From an uncultured Eggerthellaceae bacterium (GTDB lineage Bacteria > Actinomycetota > Coriobacteriia > Coriobacteriales > Eggerthellaceae), in assembly GCA_946618265.1 (NCBI GenBank), contig CAMOLA010000005.1, positions 1 to 64,000 on the forward strand: DNA of 64,000 bases, written 5' to 3'. The position numbers and the translations under genes were made by a program. Shown piece by piece: positions 49,501-57,495 of the stretch (within the stretch, counting starts at the first letter, position 1; each line of letters begins with the position of its first letter). The notes beneath the pieces are model-generated. The model saw only the letters and a program-made list of their open reading frames with translations. It was not told the origin of the DNA and ran no database searches.

Positions 49501-49923
49501 TTAGTCGACGGCGACCAGCACGTCGGTGGCCTTGACGATGGCGACGGCCTTGCCGCCCTCGACCAGGCCGAGGTCCTCGATGGACTCGTTGGTGATGGAG
49601 CCGGAGATGCGCGTGCCGTCGGCGTCCTCGATGGTCACATGGCCGTTGACGGCGCCTTCCTTGACGGCGACGACAGTGCCCTCGATCTGGTTGCGGGCCG
49701 AGATGCCGGCGATTTTCTTCGTGGCGAACATGACGTTGGTGGCCTTGATGACCGCGTAGCACTCCTTGCCTTCCTCGAGGCCGAGGTCCTTCACGGCCTC
49801 CATGGTGATGTCGGCCTTGATGGGATTGTGGTTGCCGCGGCAGATGGTGACGACGGCGTTGACGGCGCCTTCCTTGACGGACTTGACGGTGCCCTTGATC
49901 TGGTTGCGTGCGCTGATCTTCAT
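49501..49923 (-). CDS. mop: Molbindin-like protein with two Mop/TOBE domains
   Basis: The 140-residue protein is two Mop domains in tandem: MKISARNQIKGTVKSVKEGAVNAVVTI (residues 1-27) and GISARNQIEGTVVAVKEGAVNGHVTI (about 73-98). The SARNQIKG and KEGAVN motifs are those of molbindins, which bind molybdate or tungstate at domain interfaces and store it in the cytoplasm. A di-domain form is common. The start at 49923 has AAAGGAAG upstream; the longer frame adds unrelated residues. It works with modABC and moeA but is transcribed separately. An ACGAAACGTG motif lies 127 bp upstream of the ATG. Confidence 0.93.
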   Translation of the reverse strand: MKISARNQIKGTVKSVKEGAVNAVVTICRGNHNPIKADITMEAVKDLGLEEGKECYAVIKATNVMFATKKIAGISARNQIEGTVVAVKEGAVNGHVTIEDADGTRISGSITNESIEDLGLVEGGKAVAIVKATDVLVAVD

Positions 49924-50049
49924 GATGTGCTTCCTTTCTTCGTCGGCCGACCTTGCCGGCCCTTTTCCTTCGGACAACGATAGTATGCGCCTGCAAAAGG
50001 GGGGCTGCGTGCGCAAGGCCCCCAATTCACAATCGACAGCGTGCTTCAT

Positions 50050-50059
50050 CACGTTTCGT
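50050..50059. promoter_or_regulatory. ACGAAACGTG motif upstream of mop
   Basis: Exact copy on the minus strand, 127 bp before the mop ATG, the same distance as in the 61-63 kb operon. Confidence 0.4.
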
Positions 50060-50101
50060 CACACCACGCCTGACATTTCGTCGGTGTCCTTGCCAGAATA
50101 A

Positions 50102-52174
50102 CTACTTCACCTTGATGGTGACCACGAAGTCCTTGGACGCCGCGTTGTAGTTGGCGTTGGCTGCGGCCGATGCGGTGATCGTCAGCTTGTACGCGCCCTT
50201 CTTGAGCTTCTTCTTCACCGTGATCTTGCCGTTGGCGGCAACCTTGAACTTGGCCTTGGACTTGTTGGCCTTCTTCAGCTTGTAGGTCAGCGCCGTCTTG
50301 GCGGAATTGCCCTTCACGACCTTGGCGGCCTTGATGGTCTGCGCCATCTTCTTCAGCTTCTTGGCCTTCAGCTTGCCGGCGTTCTTGTTCTTGGCAACGA
50401 CCGTCTGGTTGGCCTTGGTGATGGTGAAGGTGGCGGAAGCCGAACCAGTGCAGTTGTCCTTGCCTTTTACGGTCACTGCGTAGGAGCCGGCATTTTTACC
50501 GGATACAGCAGACACTTCGTAGTCGGTGCCCTCAACCAACGAAATGCCGTTCAGAACAACAGACTTTACCGCACCCTGCTGAGCGGCACCTGTGTAAACG
50601 GCGCTTGTGTTGGCGAGCTCCACCTTCGCATTCGACAAATCGGCTGCGTTGATTGCGAACTCGACTTCCTTCTTACCCTTGTAGCTGTTCTTGCCCTCGA
50701 TAACGACCTTGCCCGTGCCAGCATTCCTGTTCGCTTCATACGAAATCGCGTAGTCGCCGACGCCCTTCTTGTTCACGGCGCTCAACGTAGCGCTGCCATC
50801 GCTGACGGTTACTGCCGGCTCAATCGCTTCGCCCGTGAAATCATAAGCGGACTTGACGCCATCGACAGCTACGTCATCGCTGGCAATGTCTTTCACGGTC
50901 ACGACAGACAACTCGACAGGACCAGTAGCAAAGCGATTTCCGCGCGCTTCGCGTGCGTCGTAATGCTCCTTGGAAACGCCGATGAACGTACGATACTGGG
51001 TCTTGAGCTCACCCTGCGCGGCAGCTTGCACGGCCTGGAAGGCGGTGACATCGCCTTCCATCGTCGTTACCTGCGCATAATTAAGCGCAAGAGCTGCCTT
51101 GGCCTCGCTAGCACCATAGCCTTCGTCGTTATTGGCCTTAGTCGTACCACCATAGAAGTTCACATCTTGCTCAAGCTGATCATAGGTAAGCGTAGAGGAG
51201 AAGCCGTCGGAAGCTGCAGCTACGAACACGTTGTCCTCGGACGCAGTGATACCTGCATCTTCGAAAAGCTTCTCATACGTGACGTATTTTGTGGTAGCGA
51301 ATGCGGACCAATCCGACCCCGACGCCATAAGGTAGCCCTGGCCGTTCTCACTTGCGTCTGTCGCAAGTTCTTCGAGATCACCCTGGAGGTATTTCTTAAC
51401 AAGCGTCTTCTCACCCGCCCCCGTACGCGTGTACAGGGAGAACGGACGCTGTTCATAAGTCAGGGAAGCAGCTCCTGTCACATAGGGCCTACCACCAGCA
51501 TTGCCATTCTTCAAATCGTCGGCGGTTTTGCCCCACAGATTACGAAGCTGCCCATGGTGCGATGCGCTCAGCGCGGCCTGGTATGCCTCGCCCGCCGTCG
51601 TCTGCACGTTTTTAGCCGAGCCCCACTCCAAAGCGACAATGGCTGGGGTTGCTACCATATCTGCAGTGTTAGTCATGTCCTCAGAAGAAAAGTTTGGAAA
51701 GAAGTAGCGAGCAGAGCTGCTAATCGACTCGTAGTAATCGGCGCTCGTAAAGGGCTTTTCTGCCGCCTCGTCGGAAATGGTGATGTAATCGCCTGCATCC
51801 GATGGATCGATGCGCAATTCTTTGAGAAGCTGATCGAGCGTGACGTACTGAGTCGCCACTACAACCTCAACGCCATTTTTTCCTGAAAATGCATAGCTCT
51901 GCGGCTCGGTATTGTCTTTCGCTAGTTCGATCATTTCGGCTTTGGTGAACTCTTTGACGGTTGCGGGACCTTCGGCTTTCGTCATGTACTTCACGGTGAA
52001 GATCACATCGCCATCGCTCCAGCTCGTCCAAGGCGCCGTATCGGCGCTGGAGTCCTCCTGCGGCATGGTTGCGCCCTCAAGTGGGTTTGCAAACGCCACG
52101 CCGGGCACCGCCAGCAACGCAACCACGAGCGCAGCAAACCACATAATCATGCGCTTTGGCATCATGCGTTCCAT
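50102..52174 (-). CDS. Secreted protein with two sulfite-oxidase-fold-like domains, Ig repeats and lysine-rich C-terminus
   Basis: I chose the ATG at 52174 (MERMMPKRM), six bases after AAAGGA. A signal peptide ends near AVPGVAFA. Two related domains follow: VVVATQYVTLDQLLKELRI with LRNLWGKTADDLKNG (about residues 50-225), and SAFATTKYVTYEKLFEDAGI with YRTFIGVSKEHYDAREARGNR (about 240-415). Their layout matches the protein at 21949 and recalls the molybdopterin-oxidoreductase fold; no cofactor-binding Cys stands out. Two MBG-like Ig repeats (YDFTGEAIEPAVTVSDG and VYTGAAQQGAVKSVVLNG) and the Lys-rich module close the protein. It is likely surface-bound; its function is unknown. Confidence 0.8.
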   Translation of the reverse strand: MERMMPKRMIMWFAALVVALLAVPGVAFANPLEGATMPQEDSSADTAPWTSWSDGDVIFTVKYMTKAEGPATVKEFTKAEMIELAKDNTEPQSYAFSGKNGVEVVVATQYVTLDQLLKELRIDPSDAGDYITISDEAAEKPFTSADYYESISSSARYFFPNFSSEDMTNTADMVATPAIVALEWGSAKNVQTTAGEAYQAALSASHHGQLRNLWGKTADDLKNGNAGGRPYVTGAASLTYEQRPFSLYTRTGAGEKTLVKKYLQGDLEELATDASENGQGYLMASGSDWSAFATTKYVTYEKLFEDAGITASEDNVFVAAASDGFSSTLTYDQLEQDVNFYGGTTKANNDEGYGASEAKAALALNYAQVTTMEGDVTAFQAVQAAAQGELKTQYRTFIGVSKEHYDAREARGNRFATGPVELSVVTVKDIASDDVAVDGVKSAYDFTGEAIEPAVTVSDGSATLSAVNKKGVGDYAISYEANRNAGTGKVVIEGKNSYKGKKEVEFAINAADLSNAKVELANTSAVYTGAAQQGAVKSVVLNGISLVEGTDYEVSAVSGKNAGSYAVTVKGKDNCTGSASATFTITKANQTVVAKNKNAGKLKAKKLKKMAQTIKAAKVVKGNSAKTALTYKLKKANKSKAKFKVAANGKITVKKKLKKGAYKLTITASAAANANYNAASKDFVVTIKVK

Positions 52175-52302
52175 ATTCATTCCTTTCTGTTCTTGTTCGT
52201 TTCTATTCGTTTCCTAGCTTCTTTTCCTTCTTAATTATTCTTCTATTTATATAATGTATGCACTAAACCTCCTTTGCGTTGGAAATGCCACGTTCCTGAA
52301 TT

Positions 52303-52332
52303 GCCCCCATGGCAACCTGTCGCCATGGGGGC
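52303..52332 (-). terminator. Hairpin after the gene at 52351
   Basis: GCCCCCATGGC and GCCATGGGGGC form an 11-bp perfect stem around 8 bases, 18 bp beyond the stop codon. There is no T run. It may end the long 63-52 kb transcript. Confidence 0.55.
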
Positions 52333-52350
52333 CAGATGGATATCGAGGCG

Positions 52351-55300
52351 CTACTTTATTTTGACGGTTACGGTAAATCGCCTGGTCGGCGCAGCGTTGT
52401 AGAAGGCATTCGCCTGAGCATTTGCCACCATTTTGATTTTGTACGTGCCCTTTGGCGTTTTCTTCTTCACGGTCAGAACGCCGCTCTTCGACACCTTGAA
52501 CTTGCCCGACTTCTTGTTTGCTTTGCCCGAATAGGTCACGCTCGTACGACCGCCAGACACCTTTGCCAGCTTCGCAACATTGACGGTCTGCTTCTTTGCT
52601 TTGAGTTTCTTGCTCTTCAACTTGACCGTTTTATTCGACGCCTTCAGGGTTTGGCTGCCTTTTTCAATCGCAAACTCGATCGTCTTCGACCCAGCGAAGC
52701 CTCCCTTGCCTTGAATTGTCGCCATTGCGGTACCCGGCTTTGAATTGCTCGTGTACGAAACCGCATAGTCCGTTCCGTTCTTCAAAACGTTCCCCTCGTA
52801 AACGACATGGGGGTTGGGCTGAAGCGGAGCACCATCATATACTTGCTTTCCTACAGTGGCCGTCGCAAGCGCGATATCAGCGGTTTTGATGGCAAATACA
52901 CGCGTCGTCGACCCTTCGTAATTGCCCTTGCCGGTAATGGTCACGCTCGCCATGCCGGCCTTGTCGTTATCGGTATAGCTCAACGTGTAGTCCGTCCCCT
53001 GGACAAGCGTCATGCCGTTATAGGTAAGCACTGGATTCACGGTAACCGGCTTTCCTGGATAGATGTACGACGGCTCAATCCCCTCGACGTTTACGTCGTC
53101 AGAAATGCTCGCCGGCGTAATCTCGTAAAACATGTTCGTGTAATTCTCGAAGCTGCCACTTGTGCTGAAGCGTATCGTCATGCAGGCAAGCTCTCGCTCG
53201 CCCGAGCCAGTTGCGTCAATGCTCGTAGCGCTCGCGTCCTTGCCTTCCTCGGGATTCGGGTTGCCATACACATACTTGTAGTCGTAGTTATAAGGGGCCA
53301 TGTACCACGTAGTCACGCCCGTGCCGTTACGCAATTCACGGCCTGCAAACTTCACCGAGTCATACGTAGGCTTGATCTCGCCTCCCGTATACTTGATTTT
53401 CACATGACCCTTGGTCTTGATGGCATCCTTTGCCGGCCACGTTTCGCCGTTCCATACAACATTGCCGAGATCTACCGATTCTTCCTTGTTGGGATCATCG
53501 ACGTCTTCGACGCTGTAGAACAACGATGCTGGTTTTATCTGGAAAGCTGGCTGCGTCGTGGAGCCTGTATAATGCTCGCTCGAATCTACCGCCGTCACCG
53601 TAACATCGTACTGGTAATCTACACCATGGCTGTAGACGTAATCGTGATACTTGCCACCCTTCATTGCGGGATTCTCGTCTTCGTTTGCCGGTACGTCAAC
53701 TTCGTATTCGCTCGGATCCACAACATCGCCCAGATCATCCCGAACGACCACTTGATCAGTTGTCGGCACTTGCCGTTCCCAATTGAACAGCACGTAGCCA
53801 GCCGAGACCGTGCACGTACCCATATTCGCCTTGCCTATTTGGTAACTCACAATCCCATCGAGCTTTCCAACATAGGCATTGATGCCTTCGACATCCGCAG
53901 CATACGTTGTGTTCATTTGCTTTGCGTCTTCGCGCACAACTACTTTGAAGTCCCTATTCTGATACAAGGTGGCACCATTCGAAGCGACAAGCTTTACGCT
54001 GGGAATCGGAGCCTTGGCCGCCGAATATGGCGGGTTGTCAACCGACTGCACCGTTATGCCCATGCCGTCCAAATTAGCCGGGTCGGTGAAATCCTTGTGT
54101 TGCCACTTGAGCACGGGGAACGACCCGTCGTCGGATACGTAGCTCGTCTCCCACTCGTCACTTACCGCATTGATCCTGTTCAGATACGTCACGGCCAAAC
54201 CGGTCCGCATTTCGGTGGCCGTCAGTTCATGGTTATTCGCAAGCGTGCCCCGATTGCCTCCCTCTGAAACGATACGTGAGTGTTCTTTCGAATCGCCGAA
54301 CACCGCTTCGTCTTTTACCTTGTCGACCGTTAGATTTGGAAGGAAGCAGTTATCATGGATGAATCCGTCATTCTCGCCAGCGATAACCGCCGTCTTGTAG
54401 TTTGTCAAAGCGCCACCAATGCTGCCCGTAACATAGCAACCGTAAATCTCCGGCTCGTCAAGCTTCAGCGCATCAGCTGTACGCGACGTATTATAGGTGG
54501 TGAGCAGGGCGGCGATGCCTGACGAATAGTAGCCGCCGCCTGTGGTTGAAAAGCATCGCCCCTGGTTATAGCAATATGCGATATCGCCATTCGAAATGCC
54601 CACAATGCCCGCTGGGCATGGCTTGTTCCAGCGCGTTCCCTCTATTTTGCCCGTATTGGCGCTCGCGACGATGCGCGTAAACGCGCCCGTTGTGCCGCAA
54701 ATGCCCGCAACGCTTGCCAAACCGGTAACGTCGCCCGAGTTCTGGCACTTCTGAACCACGAGCGTGGCTGGTTCGCTTGCGCCATTGCTCTCGGTCCAGT
54801 GGGTGTAACCGGGATCGGTCTCGTTCGAGCCGACAATTCCCGTAGCGGAAGCGGCCTCGGCAACCGTCGGACCCCGCAATGACCCCACAATGCCACCGCA
54901 TGTGCTTGCACCCCATCCTGCTTGCACCTTGCCATCTTGCACAACACCGGTCTGGATGACGGCGGTGTTCGAACACAACGTCACATTCCCCGTAGCGTAG
55001 CCAACAACGCCGCCGACCATGGTCGATTTCGAGTACGTGGCTTGGCCAAACCGGTCGATTCCCCCACTGCCTGTAATACGCATGGCTATGGAACCCTTAT
55101 TGCTGCAATTCTCGCAGTTGGGAACGAAACTGACATTGGCTTCATCACCCTGATACCCAGCAATACCGCCAACATAGCCCGCAATAAAGGGCACGTTTTC
55201 CGTCACGTTCGAACTCGATTCTACATTTAGCTCAGATTGGTCACGCACGCAGCTGCTCATATCGCCCACAATATGGCCAACCAGGCCGCCTATGTAGGTA

Positions 55301-55992
55301 ATTGTGCACAGCTCCTCGGCCGTCTCCCCTTTCTTTGCGGGCACCGTTCCGTTATTTGTGACGGAAACATCAAGGGAGCTACTGCAGCTCTGTAGCGTGC
55401 CCTCGAGATAGCCCGCGATGGCGCCAACGTTAGAAATCACCCGCCCGTTCTCCGAATTGAGCACGGTGAACGAGCCGCCCTGCAACGTAACGTTCTTGAT
55501 AGCCGCACCACCATCTGCATAGCCAAATAAACCAATGTTGGAGAGACGATTGCCCACATTGAGCTTCAGATTGGAGATTGGCGCGCTGTTTCCGTCGAAT
55601 GTCCCCTTGAATGGATGTTCAGCCGACCCGATAGGATCTACCGCGTTCATGCTATCGATAAAGACAATTCGACCAGAAGGTGGCGCAAGCCTTATCTCCT
55701 TGCCCTCAAACGCATCTTTGCCACTGTTCACCAAGTATGCAAGGCCCTTGAGCTGTTTGACGTCTGCGATGGTGTACGGGCTTTCCTTGCCGTCGTACCA
55801 CGAGGTGTCGTAATCGGCCGCCTGCGGACCTGCCGCCCGCAAGCCCGCGTCAGCGCCGTAGGCGACGGGCGCGGCCAGCCCGGCGCACGCCACAATGCAC
55901 GCAAGTCCAACCGCCAACGCGAACGCATGCAGCGCCCCGGCGAATACGCCACGGCTGCTAGCTTGTTTCTCGGCTCGTTTCTCCATCTTCAT
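52351..55992 (-). CDS. Large secreted beta-helix (GLUG) and Ig-repeat protein with lysine-rich C-terminus, 1213 aa
   Basis: I chose the ATG at 55992 (MKMEKRAEKQ); 55986 is also possible. A signal peptide (core FALAVGLACIVACAGLAAP) leads into DTSWYDGKESPYTIADVKQL, the same start domain as in the two giant proteins. A beta-helix with GTFDGNSAPISNL and repeated CxNxGxI turns fills residues 100-640. MBG-like Ig repeats follow (YIYPGKPVTVNPVLTYNG and VYDGAPLQPNPHVVYEG), then the Lys-rich module. It lies 53 bp after the DUF2149 gene on the same strand, with no terminator visible, so it may belong to the uptake operon. Confidence 0.82.
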   Translation of the reverse strand: MKMEKRAEKQASSRGVFAGALHAFALAVGLACIVACAGLAAPVAYGADAGLRAAGPQAADYDTSWYDGKESPYTIADVKQLKGLAYLVNSGKDAFEGKEIRLAPPSGRIVFIDSMNAVDPIGSAEHPFKGTFDGNSAPISNLKLNVGNRLSNIGLFGYADGGAAIKNVTLQGGSFTVLNSENGRVISNVGAIAGYLEGTLQSCSSSLDVSVTNNGTVPAKKGETAEELCTITYIGGLVGHIVGDMSSCVRDQSELNVESSSNVTENVPFIAGYVGGIAGYQGDEANVSFVPNCENCSNKGSIAMRITGSGGIDRFGQATYSKSTMVGGVVGYATGNVTLCSNTAVIQTGVVQDGKVQAGWGASTCGGIVGSLRGPTVAEAASATGIVGSNETDPGYTHWTESNGASEPATLVVQKCQNSGDVTGLASVAGICGTTGAFTRIVASANTGKIEGTRWNKPCPAGIVGISNGDIAYCYNQGRCFSTTGGGYYSSGIAALLTTYNTSRTADALKLDEPEIYGCYVTGSIGGALTNYKTAVIAGENDGFIHDNCFLPNLTVDKVKDEAVFGDSKEHSRIVSEGGNRGTLANNHELTATEMRTGLAVTYLNRINAVSDEWETSYVSDDGSFPVLKWQHKDFTDPANLDGMGITVQSVDNPPYSAAKAPIPSVKLVASNGATLYQNRDFKVVVREDAKQMNTTYAADVEGINAYVGKLDGIVSYQIGKANMGTCTVSAGYVLFNWERQVPTTDQVVVRDDLGDVVDPSEYEVDVPANEDENPAMKGGKYHDYVYSHGVDYQYDVTVTAVDSSEHYTGSTTQPAFQIKPASLFYSVEDVDDPNKEESVDLGNVVWNGETWPAKDAIKTKGHVKIKYTGGEIKPTYDSVKFAGRELRNGTGVTTWYMAPYNYDYKYVYGNPNPEEGKDASATSIDATGSGERELACMTIRFSTSGSFENYTNMFYEITPASISDDVNVEGIEPSYIYPGKPVTVNPVLTYNGMTLVQGTDYTLSYTDNDKAGMASVTITGKGNYEGSTTRVFAIKTADIALATATVGKQVYDGAPLQPNPHVVYEGNVLKNGTDYAVSYTSNSKPGTAMATIQGKGGFAGSKTIEFAIEKGSQTLKASNKTVKLKSKKLKAKKQTVNVAKLAKVSGGRTSVTYSGKANKKSGKFKVSKSGVLTVKKKTPKGTYKIKMVANAQANAFYNAAPTRRFTVTVKIK

Positions 55993-56045
55993 CGCTCCCG
56001 TCTTCCCTGCGCGACCTGACACCTACTACGTCAACCTGCCAGATT

Positions 56046-56486
56046 CTATTGGCCACCCGACGGCGTAGCCGCGGCGCCGCTTGCCGCCTGGCCGCTCGAC
56101 GGCGTGGCCGCATCGCCGCTTGCCGCTTGACCGCTAGCCGCAGCGCCGTCTTCGCCGACGTCTTCCTTCAGCATGTACATCTTGCCGGTGGTCGGATCCT
56201 CGTAGACCATGCCGAGCTGGGTGAAGGAATTGCCGCCCGCACCGTTCAGCTGGTCTTCCATGTCCTCGATTCCTTGTACCTCCGCCAGCTCGTCGGACTG
56301 CACCACCTCGGTCATTTGAGCGATGTCCAGGTTCCAGTACGACACGAGCGCCAGCATGAGGCCGCACGCGAACACCAGCATGACGTCGGCCAGGTTGACC
56401 AAGCCGACGCGCGGATCGGCGTCTTCGGCTTCCGTATAGGCGCTCGAAACGAGCGAGCCGGCGCCCATGAAATCTCGTGCGCTCAT
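56046..56486 (-). CDS. DUF2149 family protein, ExbD/TolR-like
   Basis: The 146-residue protein has one N-terminal membrane helix with the sequence VNLADVMLVFACGLMLALVSYW (residues 30-51). The Asp at the helix start and the DVMLV motif resemble the proton-conducting helix of ExbD/TolR. The rest (about 52-105) should lie outside the membrane and ends in ASGQAASGDAAT-type low-complexity repeats. I place it in DUF2149, a family found next to MotA/TolQ/ExbB genes. It overlaps the ExbB-like gene by ATGA, which implies coupled translation and a complex. A role in energising uptake is inference. Confidence 0.8.
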   Translation of the reverse strand: MSARDFMGAGSLVSSAYTEAEDADPRVGLVNLADVMLVFACGLMLALVSYWNLDIAQMTEVVQSDELAEVQGIEDMEDQLNGAGGNSFTQLGMVYEDPTTGKMYMLKEDVGEDGAAASGQAASGDAATPSSGQAASGAAATPSGGQ

Positions 56487-57388
56487 CGGATGGCTCCTTC
56501 CATCGTCGCCCCTGCGGACGCATCGCCCTGCATCGCAAACATCGCGGCACGCACGTCAGACGAGCTCAGCTGCGAAGAGCCGCTGGCAGCACCGGATGCC
56601 GCAAGCGGCTGCGCGGACACCGAGGCCATGGCCGCTATGGCGGGCTCGACGACGTTGACATCGCGCCTGCGCCGCAGCGGATGGGTCGCCTCAGAACGGG
56701 CCGCATCGGCCTTGGCACGGATGTCGCCCTCGTACGGCAGGACGATCCCCGCATCGCGCGCTTCCTGTGCCTTCTCCAAAATGCACGTCGTCAGGGATTC
56801 CATGGCCACGAGGTAGTTGGCGTACCAGCGCTTGCGCACCGATGACACGCACATCGACACCACGCCGCCGATGAGGCCGGCGACCGTGCCGTCGAACGCC
56901 ACGAGCAGCGAGTTGGACAGCAGGTTGACCTCGCCCTGGCCCATGGCCACGATGCCGGGGCCGAGCGGGATCAGGGTGCACATCAGGCCCATCATCGGGG
57001 CGATCTTGGTCACGAGGTCGGTGCGCGCAACCTTGCGCCGGTTCCACGCGTCGGTCGCCGAGACCTCGGCGCGCGCGAGCGCGAACAAGTCGTCTTCAGG
57101 CAGGCCCATGTTGGATACCAGGATTTGCAGCGCCGTCTTCTGCCGGCGCAGCAGCTTCGTGTCCTCGATGGTGCGCGGCAGGTCCGCATACGACGAATCC
57201 TTGATGGCCTTGATGTCCTGCGGCATGTTGGCCTTGAAGTGCCGCCGCTCGAAGACGAACTCGGCCAGGATCGAACCCACGCTGTACACGGCGAACAGAA
57301 TGAGGCACACGAGCACGATCATGACGGGCAGCATCAGCGACGATGCCACGTTGCGCATGATTTCCTGCAAGTACAGTTCCAAGTTCAT
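56483..57388 (-). CDS. MotA/TolQ/ExbB proton-channel family protein
   Basis: The 301-residue protein has the ExbB/TolQ layout. Helix 1 is SSLMLPVMIVLVCLILFAVYSVGSI (residues 16-40), a cytoplasmic loop follows, then helix 2 (KIAPMMGLMCTLIPLGPGIVAM, about 127-148) and helix 3 (SLLVAFDGTVAGLIGGVVSMC, about 160-182). The small-residue pattern and the conserved Thr in helix 3 fit a proton channel. A cytoplasmic tail ends in Ser/Ala-rich sequence. GAGGAG precedes the ATG. Together with the DUF2149 protein it looks like an ExbB-ExbD pair, which is unexpected in a monoderm. Gliding- or motor-type functions are alternatives. Confidence 0.88.
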   Translation of the reverse strand: MNLELYLQEIMRNVASSLMLPVMIVLVCLILFAVYSVGSILAEFVFERRHFKANMPQDIKAIKDSSYADLPRTIEDTKLLRRQKTALQILVSNMGLPEDDLFALARAEVSATDAWNRRKVARTDLVTKIAPMMGLMCTLIPLGPGIVAMGQGEVNLLSNSLLVAFDGTVAGLIGGVVSMCVSSVRKRWYANYLVAMESLTTCILEKAQEARDAGIVLPYEGDIRAKADAARSEATHPLRRRRDVNVVEPAIAAMASVSAQPLAASGAASGSSQLSSSDVRAAMFAMQGDASAGATMEGAIR

Positions 57389-57495
57389 TTTGCGTTACTC
57401 CTCGTTCGTCGTTTCCGGACATGCTCTATCGTTCGAAGCCATCGTGATGGAAAATGGCGGGGCTTTGAGCGAAGCTCCCGTCACAGCACCGGTCG

